Below, piece after piece: positions 26,107-35,978 of a stretch of DNA of 64,000 nt. A model generated the notes under the pieces. That model was not told where the DNA came from, did no database searches, and saw only the letters and a list, made by a program, of their open reading frames with translations. Positions within the stretch are counted from its first letter, which is position 1, and every line of letters starts with the position of its first letter. The DNA comes from DATFQE01 sp963739085 (GTDB taxonomy: Bacteria; Actinomycetota; Thermoleophilia; Gaiellales; Gaiellaceae): contig CAVTZA010000016.1 in NCBI GenBank assembly GCA_963739085.1, forward strand, positions 124,001-188,000, given 5' to 3'. The translations under genes and the position numbers were made by a program.

Positions 26107-26814
26107 TTGGAAGACCGCCGGATTCTCGACGAGAGCCGGGAGGACGCCGACCTCGAACGGGACGTGGCGGCGATCGCCGAGGAGTTCCGCCGTGGCTTCG
26201 AGGCCGTCGACCGGATCGACCGGCCTGCCGTGACGATCTTCGGCTCCGCGCGCATTCGCGAGGGCGATCGCTGGTACGAGGCCGCACGGGCCGTGGCGCG
26301 CCGCTTCGCCGAGGCCGGCTTCGCGGTCGTGACCGGCGGCGGCCCGGGGGCGATGGAGGCTGCGAACAGGGGCGCGAAGGAAGGCGGCGGGCTCTCGGTG
26401 GGGTTCAACATCGAGCTTCCGCACGAGCAGCAGGGCAACCCCTACTGCGACATCGCGCTCACCTTTCAGCACTTCTACGCGCGGAAAACGATGTTCGTGA
26501 AGGCCGCGATGGGGTTCGTCATCTTCCCCGGCGGCTTCGGGACGCTCGACGAGCTGTTCGAGGCGCTGACGCTGATCCAGACCGGCAAGGTGCTCCACTT
26601 CCCGGTCGTCCTCGTCGATCGGGAGTTCTGGCAGGGCCTCGTGGACGACTGGATCGGCGACGAGGTGCAGTCGAACGGCCTGATCTCGGCCGAGGACGAG
26701 CGCCTGCTCTTCGTGACTGACGACCTCGACGAGGCCGTGCAGATCGTGCTCGACTGCCATCGGGACCGGTGTGCCGACGCCCCGCTGACGCCGGCGAAGG
26801 CCGACGCGCAGTAG
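26107..26814 (+). CDS. LOG-family Rossmann-fold protein
   Basis: The protein has 235 residues, starting at TTG 26107, four bases after the protease stop. It contains SVTIFGSAR-type strand 1 (AVTIFGSARI), VVTGGGPGAMEAANRGA and the signature FPGGFGTLDELFEALT, which is the PGGxGTxxE motif of LOG phosphoribohydrolases. This family removes ribose 5-phosphate from N6-modified AMP (cytokinin-type nucleotides). In bacteria the natural substrate is often unclear. Older databases call it lysine decarboxylase, which is incorrect. Confidence 0.9.
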   Translation: MEDRRILDESREDADLERDVAAIAEEFRRGFEAVDRIDRPAVTIFGSARIREGDRWYEAARAVARRFAEAGFAVVTGGGPGAMEAANRGAKEGGGLSVGFNIELPHEQQGNPYCDIALTFQHFYARKTMFVKAAMGFVIFPGGFGTLDELFEALTLIQTGKVLHFPVVLVDREFWQGLVDDWIGDEVQSNGLISAEDERLLFVTDDLDEAVQIVLDCHRDRCADAPLTPAKADAQ

Positions 26815-26889
26815 TCGATCCGGCCGGCTGATCGAGCCGACCAGGAATGCTGCTGGCGCAGACCGGTCGGCGACGCCTAGCGTACGGGC

Positions 26890-27801
26890 GTGCTCCGCGA
26901 CTCGATGTCCCGGCGCGGCGCCCTCCTGTTCGCCGCGATGTGCGTGATCTGGGGGATCCCCTACCTGCTGATCAAGGTCGCGGTGGACGACATGAGCCCC
27001 TCCGTACTGGTGCTCGGGCGCACAGCGGTGGCGACGCTGTTGCTTTTCCCGATCGCGCTCGCACGCAACGAGCTCCGGCCCCTCCTGCCCTACTGGCTGC
27101 CCCTCGGTGCCTTCGCCGTCATCGAGATCGCGATTCCCTGGGTGCTGCTCGGCGCCGCGGAAACGGAGATCTCCAGCTCGCTCACCGCCCTGCTGCTCGC
27201 GACCGTGCCGCTCGTCGCGACCGTGATCGCGCTCACGACCGGGAGCCGTGAGCGTCCCGGCTCTCAGACACTGCTCGGGCTGGGCCTGGGCATTGTCGGG
27301 GTCGCCGCCATCGTGGGCGTCAACGTCGAGGGCGCGAGCGTCGTGCCGATCGTCCAGGTCTTCCTCGTGGCGGTGTGCTACGCGGTCGGGCCCGCCATCC
27401 TGCAGCGGTGGCTCTCACACCTGCCGGCGCTCGGCGTGATCACTGCGTCGCTCGCCTTGACGGCCGTGGCGTACGTTCCGATCGCGGCCTTCAGCCTGCC
27501 GAGCGAGAGGCCTTCGGGAACGGCGATCGGAGCCGTGATCGCGCTCGCCGTCGTCTGCACCGCCCTCGCGTTCCTGCTCTTCTTCGCGCTCATCGCCGAG
27601 ATCGGGCCCGTCCGCGCGACCGTGATCACGTACGTGAACCCGGCGGTCGCCGCCGTGCTCGGCGTCCTGATCCTGAACGAGCACTTCACGGTCGCCATGG
27701 GGATCGGCTTCGTGCTCGTGCTGGCGGGCTCGGTGCTCGCCACGCGGACCCGTGCGGAGCCCGAGGCATCGCGGGCACCGGCGCTCGAAGCGGCGCCCTA
27801 G
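26890..27801 (+). CDS. EamA/DMT-family transporter
   Basis: The protein has 303 residues with a GTG start at 26890; an ATG at 26905 is also possible. There are ten predicted membrane spans arranged as two EamA repeats. The first begins ALLFAAMCVIWGIPYLLIKV and the second is around FLVAVCYAVGPAILQRWLSH, with the conserved PVRATVITYVNPAVAAVLGV segment near the end. It exports or exchanges small metabolites such as amino acids. The substrate is unknown. No regulator is adjacent. Confidence 0.9.
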   Translation: MLRDSMSRRGALLFAAMCVIWGIPYLLIKVAVDDMSPSVLVLGRTAVATLLLFPIALARNELRPLLPYWLPLGAFAVIEIAIPWVLLGAAETEISSSLTALLLATVPLVATVIALTTGSRERPGSQTLLGLGLGIVGVAAIVGVNVEGASVVPIVQVFLVAVCYAVGPAILQRWLSHLPALGVITASLALTAVAYVPIAAFSLPSERPSGTAIGAVIALAVVCTALAFLLFFALIAEIGPVRATVITYVNPAVAAVLGVLILNEHFTVAMGIGFVLVLAGSVLATRTRAEPEASRAPALEAAP

Positions 27802-27890
27802 ACTCGACTTGCCGGCAGGACCAGCTCGAAGCGCGCGCCGCCGCGGCCGCTCGGCTGAAGAGGATCCGGCCTCCGTTGGCCTCTCAAACC
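27798..27890 (-). pseudogene. Possible histidine-kinase C-terminal remnant
   Basis: The minus strand ends QPSGRGGARFELVLPASRV with a stop at 27798. Just upstream, in another frame, it reads EANGGRILF. Together these resemble the G2 box and final strand of a sensor-kinase ATPase domain. Only about 30 codons remain before selA begins. The match is short and may be chance. Confidence 0.3.
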
Positions 27891-27919
27891 TCTTTCGAGC
27901 GTCCGTACACTCACTGTGC

Positions 27920-29236
27920 GTGCAGCTCAGGGATCTGCCCTCGGTGGACGAGCTCGCAGCGCACGAGCTGCTGCAGGACGCGCCGCGCGCGCTCGCCGTC
28001 GAGGCCGCGCGCTCGTCGCTCGCGCGGGCGCGCGAGGAGATCCGCGCCGGGCGCGATCCGGGCAACCTGGCCGAGCGGGCGCTCGCCGAGCTGGCCGACG
28101 CGACCGAGCCGAGCCTGCGGCGCGTCCTCAACGCGACGGGCGTGATCGTCCACACGAACCTCGGCCGGGCACCGCTCGGCGCGCCGGCCCTGGCGCGAGT
28201 CCTCGAGGTCGGCGGCTCCTACTCGAACCTGGAGTACGACCTCGACGAGGGCGGCCGCGGCTCGCGCCAGGCGCACGTCGCCGGTCTGCTGCGCCGGCTG
28301 ACGGGGGCGGAGGCTGCGCTCGTCGTCAACAACAACGCGGCGGCGGTGCTGCTGGCGCTGGCCGCGCTGGCCGAGGGCCGCGAGGTGCTCGTCTCCCGCG
28401 GCGAGCTGATCGAGATCGGCGACGGGTTCCGGATCCCGGACGTGCTGGCCCGCTCGGGCGCGCAGCTCGTCGAGGTCGGGACCACGAACCGCACGCGGGC
28501 GGCCGACTACGAGGCGGCTATCGGGCCCGAGACCGCCGTCCTGCTGCGCGTGCACCAGTCCAACTTCCGCGTCGTCGGGTTCACCGAGCGGGCGACCACG
28601 GTGGCCCTTGCCGCCGTGGCTCGAAGGGCCGGCATCCCTCTCGTGGACGACCTTGGTTCGGGCGTTCTCGTGGCAAGTAACAGTCTGTTACTTGCCGACG
28701 AGCCCTCGGCCCGCGGGAGCCTCGAGGCGGGAGCCGACATCGTGTGCTTCTCCGGGGACAAGCTCCTCGGCGGGCCGCAGGCCGGGGTCGTCGTCGGGCG
28801 GGCCGACCTCGTGGAGCGGCTGCGCCGGCACCCGCTGCAGCGGGCCCTGCGCGCGGACAAGCTCACGCTCGCCGCGCTCGAGGGGACGCTCGCGCTGTAC
28901 CTCGAGCCCGAGAGGGCGCTCCGCGAGGTTCCGGTGCTGCGGATGCTCGTGGAGCCAGCCGCGGGCGTCCGCGCGCGGGCCGCGCGATTGGCCGCCGCGG
29001 TGGACGGCGAGGTCGAGCGGACCGTCGCCCGGGTCGGCGGCGGCGCCTTGCCGCTCGCCGAGCTCCCGAGCTTCGCCTGCGCGATAGAGGAGGCGCTCGC
29101 GACGCCGCTGCGCACGGGCACGCCGCCGGTCGTCGCGATCGTCCGCGACGGCCGCACCCTGCTCGACTGCCGGACGCTCTCGGACGACGACGTCGACGAG
29201 GTCGCCGCCGCGGTGCTTGCTTGCCGCTCACGGTAG
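27920..29236 (+). CDS. selA: L-seryl-tRNA(Sec) selenium transferase SelA
   Basis: The protein has 438 residues from GTG 27920 (MQLRDLPSVDELAAHELLQD). This PLP enzyme converts seryl-tRNA(Sec) to selenocysteyl-tRNA(Sec) with selenophosphate. It shows RRVLNATGVIVHTNLGRAPL, EYDLDEGGRGSRQAHV, VNNNAAAVLLALAALAEGRE, LVDDLGSGV and the PLP lysine in ADIVCFSGDKLLGGPQAG. The 3' end overlaps selB by 16 bases, so the two are coupled. tRNA-Sec lies 2 kb downstream on the same strand. selD (selenophosphate synthetase) is not in the window. Confidence 0.95.
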   Translation: MQLRDLPSVDELAAHELLQDAPRALAVEAARSSLARAREEIRAGRDPGNLAERALAELADATEPSLRRVLNATGVIVHTNLGRAPLGAPALARVLEVGGSYSNLEYDLDEGGRGSRQAHVAGLLRRLTGAEAALVVNNNAAAVLLALAALAEGREVLVSRGELIEIGDGFRIPDVLARSGAQLVEVGTTNRTRAADYEAAIGPETAVLLRVHQSNFRVVGFTERATTVALAAVARRAGIPLVDDLGSGVLVASNSLLLADEPSARGSLEAGADIVCFSGDKLLGGPQAGVVVGRADLVERLRRHPLQRALRADKLTLAALEGTLALYLEPERALREVPVLRMLVEPAAGVRARAARLAAAVDGEVERTVARVGGGALPLAELPSFACAIEEALATPLRTGTPPVVAIVRDGRTLLDCRTLSDDDVDEVAAAVLACRSR

Positions 29237-30597
29237 GCACCGCCGGCCACGTCGACCACGGCAAGACGTGGCTCGTTCGCGCGCTGACCGGCAAGGACAC
29301 CGACCGCCTGCCCGAGGAGCAGCGGCGCGGGATCTCGATCGAGCTCGGCTACGCGCCGCTCGAGCTGCCCGGCGGCCTGACGCTGTCGCTGATCGACGTC
29401 CCCGGCCACGAGCGCTTCGTGCGGACGATGGTCGCCGGCGCCACCGGAATCGACCTCTTCCTGCTCGTGATCGACGCCGGCGAGGGCGCGAGGCCGCAGA
29501 CCCACGAGCACCTGGCGATCCTGCGCCTGCTCGGCGTCGACGCCGGGGTGGTGGCGGTCACGAAGGCCGACGCTGCCGAACCAACGGCGGCGCTCGCCGA
29601 GGCCGCCGAGCTGATCCCGGAGGCCGAGGCCGTCGCCGTCAGCGCGACGACGGGCGCCGGCCTGACCGAGCTGAAGGAGGCCCTGGCGCGCGCAGCCCGG
29701 GACCTCGTCCCGCCGCACCGGGACGGCCCGACGCGCCTCTTCGTCGACCGGGTGTTCACGCTGCGCGGGATCGGCACGGTCGCGACGGGGACGCTCTGGT
29801 CCGGGGCGGTCGCAACGGGCGACACCCTGCGCGCCGAGCCCGGAGGGCCTGACGTTCGTGTTCGCAGCGTCGAGGTGCACGACCGCCCGGTCGACCGCGC
29901 CGAGGCGGGCCAGCGTGTCGCCGTCGCGCTCACGGGCGTCGACCGCAGCCGCCTACATCGCGGGATCGCGCTGGTCGAGCCCGGTGCCTACGAGGTCGTC
30001 CACCGGCTTGCGGTGCAGCTGGAGGAGCTCGAGCCCGCTCCCGCGCGGCTCCGAGCCCACCACGGCACGACGGAGACGGATGCTCGCCTGGTCCGGCGAG
30101 ACGGCGCCGTGCAGCTCCGCCTCGCCGACGCCGTCGTCGCCGCCCCGGGCGACCGGGTGATCCTGCGCGCCGGCACCACGGTGGCCGGCGCCGTCGTCCT
30201 CGAGCCGCTTCGACCGCGCCGGCGCGAGCGGCCGTCGCCTGTGCCACGGCCTCCCCGGGCACCGGTCGACACGGAGGCCGTCGAGCGCGACCTCGCGGCG
30301 GCCGGCGACACGCCGTTCAGGGTGTCGGACTCGCGCGCAGCCGCCGAGCTCGAGCACGCAGGACGCCTCGTCCGCGTCGGCGACGGCCTGGCGCTCGACC
30401 GGGTCGCCTACGACCGCGCCCGCCAGCTCGTCGTCGCCGAGTGCGAGCGGGCCGGGACGATCACGCTCGCGCGCTTCCGCGACCTGCTCGGGAGCTCGCG
30501 CAGAACCGCCCAGCTCGTGCTCGAGCGGCTCGACGGGGACGGCGTCACGATCCGCGTCGACGACGCCCGCCGGCTCAGGCGGCGCCGGCCGGGCTGA
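29221..30597 (+). CDS. selB: Selenocysteine-specific elongation factor SelB
   Basis: The protein has 458 residues from TTG 29221. It opens LPLTVGTAGHVDHGKTWLVR, with a G1 loop whose GHVDHGKT is diagnostic for SelB/EF-Tu. G3 is DVPGHERFV and G4 is VTKAD. EF-Tu-like domains II and III follow, then a short C-terminal region of roughly 120 residues with winged-helix character (ITLARFRDLLGSSRRTAQLV). SelB proteins are usually near 600 residues with four winged helices that grip the SECIS hairpin. This one appears to keep only the last one or two. It delivers Sec-tRNA to UGA codons. It overlaps the convergent H-NOX gene by 23 bases. Confidence 0.93.
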   Translation: MPLTVGTAGHVDHGKTWLVRALTGKDTDRLPEEQRRGISIELGYAPLELPGGLTLSLIDVPGHERFVRTMVAGATGIDLFLLVIDAGEGARPQTHEHLAILRLLGVDAGVVAVTKADAAEPTAALAEAAELIPEAEAVAVSATTGAGLTELKEALARAARDLVPPHRDGPTRLFVDRVFTLRGIGTVATGTLWSGAVATGDTLRAEPGGPDVRVRSVEVHDRPVDRAEAGQRVAVALTGVDRSRLHRGIALVEPGAYEVVHRLAVQLEELEPAPARLRAHHGTTETDARLVRRDGAVQLRLADAVVAAPGDRVILRAGTTVAGAVVLEPLRPRRRERPSPVPRPPRAPVDTEAVERDLAAAGDTPFRVSDSRAAAELEHAGRLVRVGDGLALDRVAYDRARQLVVAECERAGTITLARFRDLLGSSRRTAQLVLERLDGDGVTIRVDDARRLRRRRPG

Positions 30598-31120
30598 GCC
30601 GCACGTCGAGCCTGCACGTCGGATCGCCCCGCTTCATGCAGCTGACCTCGTCGATCCTCGCCTCCTCGCCGTAGTGGCGCGCGGTCCCCTCCGCGAGCCC
30701 GCGGAGCAGCACGCAGAGCTGCCTGGGCGACGTGTACTCGATCGAGACGCCGTCGCCGTCGAGCTCGGTCACGGACAGCTGTGGCGGCCGCGCGTTCGGG
30801 ATCGTCGCCCGCACGAGCTCGTGGATGCGCGTCTCCACCGTGAGCAGGAAGTCGCGCGCCGACGGAGCGATCGCGAAGAACGCGGGATAGAGACGCGTGA
30901 ACGTCGTCGAGCCGGTGAAGACGCCGAAGTCGTAGACGAGGTCGTCGACGTCTTCCCCGAGCGTCTCCGAGGTCCGTGCGAGCAGGGCGAGCAGGCGCTC
31001 GTCGGGGTAGGCCTCGCTGAGGAGGTAGATCGGCTCCTCGGCGAAGATCTCCCGGGCGACACCGGTGCCGTGCGCCTCGGTCAGGTAGTCACGGAAGCTG
31101 GTGAAGATGACGCCGTGCAG
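30575..31120 (-). CDS. H-NOX haem NO/O2-binding sensor, apparent CTG start
   Basis: The frame opens CTG-CAC-GGC (read MHGVIFTSFRDYLTEAHGTG) and gives 181 residues, close to the 188 of the best-known bacterial H-NOX. The proximal haem ligand is His100 in VETRIHELV. The haem-propionate motif YxSxR is Tyr129-Ser131-Arg133 in IEYTSPRQ. The His-to-Tyr spacing of 29 residues equals that of the Thermoanaerobacter protein (His102, Tyr131). No ATG, GTG or TTG exists upstream before a stop; the first GTG would delete the haem pocket. It therefore starts at CTG, or the base is misread. It is probably a stand-alone gas or redox sensor that works through a partner. It lies next to selB, tRNA-Sec and a cyclase-domain regulator. 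Confidence 0.82.
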   Translation of the reverse strand: MHGVIFTSFRDYLTEAHGTGVAREIFAEEPIYLLSEAYPDERLLALLARTSETLGEDVDDLVYDFGVFTGSTTFTRLYPAFFAIAPSARDFLLTVETRIHELVRATIPNARPPQLSVTELDGDGVSIEYTSPRQLCVLLRGLAEGTARHYGEEARIDEVSCMKRGDPTCRLDVRLSPAGAA

Positions 31121-31167
31121 GGCTGCGATCTTACGTTCGCGCCGAGCGGCCAGGTTAGCCTTGCCTC

Positions 31168-31259
31168 GGAGCGGCAGGGCCCGGTGGCCCAGCGCGTCTT
31201 CAAAACGCGTGAGGTCTGGCAGCCCCAGGCTGGGTAGGTTCGACTCCTGCGCCGCTCCG
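31168..31259 (+). tRNA. selC: tRNA-Sec (anticodon TCA)
   Basis: The 8-bp acceptor stem GGAGCGGC/GCCGCTCC is characteristic of bacterial tRNA-Sec. An extended D arm (GGGCCCGGTGGCCC), anticodon arm CGCGT-CTTCAAA-ACGCG with anticodon TCA, a long variable arm and the T arm AGGTTCGACTCCT complete it. Its length of about 92 nt is typical. It shares a locus with selA and selB. Confidence 0.95.
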
Positions 31260-31274
31260 TCGAGACGCCGAGCG

Positions 31275-33776
31275 TCAGGAAGGCCCGGATGCGAGGCCGC
31301 GCTCGCGTGCGGCTGCGAACGCCTCGTCGCCCAGTGCGGCCCTGACCTTCGCGGTGGTCTCGTCGTTCACGGCCCGCTCGAGCGGCTCGAGCGCGACGCC
31401 CGTCTCCCGCCGGACGCGCTCAGCGGCACCCAGCGCCTCGGCCGCCTGCTCCACCCGCCCCTCGGCGGCGAGCACCGCAGCGAGCCCGACGAGCGAGTAG
31501 TTCACGCCTTCCTGCCAGCCGACCGCCTCCGAGAGCTCGCGGCTTTCCTCGAACAGCACACGCGCCGCCACGACGTCGCCGCGACGCAGGGCCACGAAGC
31601 CGAGGTTCTGGACGGGAATCGCCGTCTCCTCGCGCGCGCCCAGCTCGCGGAGGAGGTCGAGGCTCGCGCGAAGGTGCCGCTCGGCCGCGTCGAGGTCGCC
31701 GAGGGTCAGATCGAGGTAGCCGAGGTTCGAGCCGGTGAGCGCCTCGCCCCAGCGGTCGCCGCGCCGAGCCGCGATCTCGATGCTCTCCTCGAACAACGCG
31801 CGTGCGTCGGCGGGGTCACCACGGGAGACGGCGATGGCGGCAAGGTTGTTGACCGACGTCTGCACGCCCTCGTCGTCGCCGATCGCCCGGTAGATCTCGA
31901 GCGCCTCGTCGGTGTAGCGCTGCGCGTCCTCGAAGCGGCCCTGGCGGTGGGCGAGGCTCGTGGCGCCGCGAAGCGCCTTCGCACGCAGCGCCGGCGGCTG
32001 CGAGCCCTCGGCCGCGAGTGCCTGCGCGTACCAGCGTCGGCCCTCGCCCAGGTAGCTGCGCACGTACCAGAAGCCGCGTAGCGCGCCGGCGAGCCGGAGC
32101 TCGAGCTCGACCTCGCCGGCGTCGTGCGTCCAGCCGAGGGCGGCGCGGAGGTTGTCGTGCTCGGCCTCGACGCGGGCGATCCACGTCGCCTGCTCCTCGC
32201 CGCGCAGCACCGTCATCTCTGCGCTCTCCGCGAACTCGGCGAAGTACTCGGCGTGCCGGCAGCGCATCTGCTCGCCCTCCGTCCGCTCCTCGAGCCGCTC
32301 GAGCGCGTAGGCCCGGATCGTCTCGAGCATGTGGAAGCGCTCGCCGTCGTGCCGCAGGAGGCTGTGCTCGGTCAGCGTCTCGAGCGCGAAGACGTCGACG
32401 CCGCAGACGGCGTCCGCCGCGGGCAGCGTGAACCCGCCCGTGAAAACGCCGAGACGCGCGAGGGACTCCCGCTCGGCGGGGCCGAGCAGTTCGTGGCTCC
32501 AGTCGACGGCGGCACGCAGCGTCCGGTGCCGCTCAGGGAGGTCGCGCGAGCCGCCGGAGAGCAGGCTCAGGCGGTCCGACAGCAGGCCGAGGAGCTGCTC
32601 CGGGCCGGCCGCACGGACCCGGGCGGCGGCGAGCTCGAGCGCGAGCGGCAGCCCGTCGAGCGCCTCGCACAGCTCGGCCACGAAGCCGTTGGCGGCGAAA
32701 TCGGGCCGCACCGCCGCGGCGCGCTCGGCGAAGAGGGCCACGGCCTCGTCCCCGGTCAACCCGCCCAGCGGGTACTCGCGCTCGCCGCGGATGCGGAGCG
32801 GAATCCGGCTCGTCGCGAGAACCTTCAGCCGTGGAGCGGCGGCGAGCAGGCGGGCGACGAGCGGCGAGGCGCCGAGCACCTGTTCGAGGTTGTCGAGGAT
32901 CAGGAGCGCCCGCCGGCGAACCAGAAAGCGCTCGAGCGCGGCCTCGAGCGAGCCCGTGCTCTCCTCGACGCCGACCGCGTGCGCGATCGCCGTGAGCGCC
33001 AGCGGCGGCTCCGAGACCGCGGCGAGCTCGACGAAGACGATCCCGTCCGGGAAGTCGAGCATCGGCTGCACGGCCACCTCGAGCGCGAGCCGCGTCTTCC
33101 CCGCCCCGCCGGGGCCCGTGATCGTGAGGGCGCGGACGTCCTCGCGGGCGAGCAGCTCGCAGACCTCGGCCAGCTCGCGCTCGCGCCCGACGATGGGCGT
33201 GGGCGGCGCCGGCACCGCCAGTCCGGCTCCCTCGAGCGAGCGCGGGGGCGGGAACTCCGCGGCCGTGCCCTCGACGATCAGCTGGTAGAGCGACTGCCGC
33301 TCGGGCAGGTCCTTGAGCCGGTGCTCGCCGAGGTCGCGGACGCGCGTCAGCGGCACCAGCGAGCGCGTGCTCTCGGACAGCAGGATCTGGCCGCCGTGAG
33401 CGGCGTCGCAGATGCGCGCCGCCCGGTGGACGTCCAGCCCCACGTAGCTCCCGCTCGAGCGGCGCGCCTCGCCGCTGTGGATGCCCATGCGGACGCGCAC
33501 GTCGACCCCCGCGGGCCAGTCGTACGAGCTCAGCGCGCGCTGGGCGGCAGCCGCCGCCGCGACTGCGCCCGCCGGCTGCTCGAACACGACGAAGAAGCTG
33601 TCGCCGGAGTTGCCGATCTCACGGCCGGCCTCGCCGGAAAAGGCCTCCCGGAGCAGGCGGCAGTGCTCCGCGAAGACGTCGTCGTACCGCTCGCCGAGCC
33701 GGTCGAGCAGCCTCGTCGATCCTTCGATGTCTGTGAACAGGAACGTCGCGCGTTCCGACCGCCCCGCGTGGGCCAT
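31275..33776 (-). CDS. Cyclase-homology / STAND-type ATPase / TPR regulator
   Basis: The protein has 833 residues from the ATG at 33776 (MAHAGRSERATFLFTDIEGS). The N-terminal class III cyclase homology domain (about 8-180) keeps metal-binding Asp16 (FTDIEG) and Asp59 (SGDSFF) and the catalytic-type Arg in VGLDVHRAARI, but has His where the usual Asn stands. A nucleotide-binding domain follows, with P-loop TGPGGAGKTRLALEV and Walker B ALLILDNLEQVL. Then come TPR repeats (ALRGATSLAHRQGRFEDAQR, ALFEESIEIAARRGDRWGEA). Unlike many relatives it has no LuxR DNA-binding tail. It may make a cyclic nucleotide or act as a scaffold; activity is uncertain. Confidence 0.85.
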   Translation of the reverse strand: MAHAGRSERATFLFTDIEGSTRLLDRLGERYDDVFAEHCRLLREAFSGEAGREIGNSGDSFFVVFEQPAGAVAAAAAAQRALSSYDWPAGVDVRVRMGIHSGEARRSSGSYVGLDVHRAARICDAAHGGQILLSESTRSLVPLTRVRDLGEHRLKDLPERQSLYQLIVEGTAAEFPPPRSLEGAGLAVPAPPTPIVGRERELAEVCELLAREDVRALTITGPGGAGKTRLALEVAVQPMLDFPDGIVFVELAAVSEPPLALTAIAHAVGVEESTGSLEAALERFLVRRRALLILDNLEQVLGASPLVARLLAAAPRLKVLATSRIPLRIRGEREYPLGGLTGDEAVALFAERAAAVRPDFAANGFVAELCEALDGLPLALELAAARVRAAGPEQLLGLLSDRLSLLSGGSRDLPERHRTLRAAVDWSHELLGPAERESLARLGVFTGGFTLPAADAVCGVDVFALETLTEHSLLRHDGERFHMLETIRAYALERLEERTEGEQMRCRHAEYFAEFAESAEMTVLRGEEQATWIARVEAEHDNLRAALGWTHDAGEVELELRLAGALRGFWYVRSYLGEGRRWYAQALAAEGSQPPALRAKALRGATSLAHRQGRFEDAQRYTDEALEIYRAIGDDEGVQTSVNNLAAIAVSRGDPADARALFEESIEIAARRGDRWGEALTGSNLGYLDLTLGDLDAAERHLRASLDLLRELGAREETAIPVQNLGFVALRRGDVVAARVLFEESRELSEAVGWQEGVNYSLVGLAAVLAAEGRVEQAAEALGAAERVRRETGVALEPLERAVNDETTAKVRAALGDEAFAAARERGLASGPS

Positions 33777-33800
33777 CCTGGCGATTGTAGGCTCGGCTGC

Positions 33801-33920
33801 TGTGGGCGGGAAACGGCGGCGCATTCCCAGGCGGCTCGAGCGCGCGCTGCTCAGCCCCCTGATGTCGCTCGCCGCCTTCGTCGCCGAGCGGCGGCTGCTG
33901 AAGCAGGTCCGCCGGCGACG

Positions 33921-33924
<4 letters not shown>
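33801..33924 (+). CDS. Possible short basic peptide
   Basis: From GTG 33801, 40 codons read VGGKRRRIPRRLERALLSPL, then MSLAAFVAERRLLKQVRRRR and a stop at 33924. It is amphipathic with basic ends. It overlaps the facing ABC1-kinase stop by four bases and starts 24 bases from the cyclase-regulator start. Short, highly basic peptides of this type occur in actinobacteria, but I cannot show that it is translated. Confidence 0.35.
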
Positions 33925-35497
<1,573 letters not shown>

Positions 35498-35501
<4 letters not shown>

Positions 35502-35917
35502 CCGGAGGTGGTGTCGACGATGATGACCGTGCAGGGCGCGTTGTGCGAGACGCGGTTCGGCACGTTGCCGAGCAGGAACTCCTTGCGGCCCTGCATCCCC
35601 ACGCTGCCGACCACGAGCACGTCGGCTTCCTCCTCGCTCGCGGCCGCGACGATCACGAGCGCGGGGTCCTCGCCCCGGCGCACCAGTGGGCGCACGCGGC
35701 CCGCGAACCCGGCGACGTACTCGGCGAGGTCGCGCTCGAGCTCCCCGACGTCGGCGTCGATCGCCACCCGCAGCACCACGAGCTCCGCGTCGTAGCGCTC
35801 GGCCATCTCCGCGGCCCACCCGACCGCGCGATGCGCGGTCTCGGACCTGTCGGTCGCCACCAGCACGCGCTCGACGCGCGGGCGAGGCTCGCCGCGTCGC
35901 TTCAGCCGATCCAGCAC
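35498..35917 (-). CDS. Universal stress protein (UspA family)
   Basis: The protein has 139 residues. It has one Usp domain with RVLVATDRSETAHRAV at the N-terminus and the ATP-binding loop GSVGMQGRKEFLLGNVPNRV, matching G-2x-G-9x-G. It therefore probably binds ATP. It is translationally coupled to the ABC1-kinase gene downstream. The role is generally in stress survival; the specific function is unknown. Confidence 0.9.
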
Positions 35918-35978
35918 ACGACGATGGTACGCGGCTTCTCTGGATTTCCGTACTCGGCCGCCGTTACGCTTGTGAGCG

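Noticed and set aside
24411..26438. A 675-codon minus-strand frame
   Set aside because: Most of it is antisense to the protease and LOG genes. Only the last 110 or so codons belong to the collagen-like gene.
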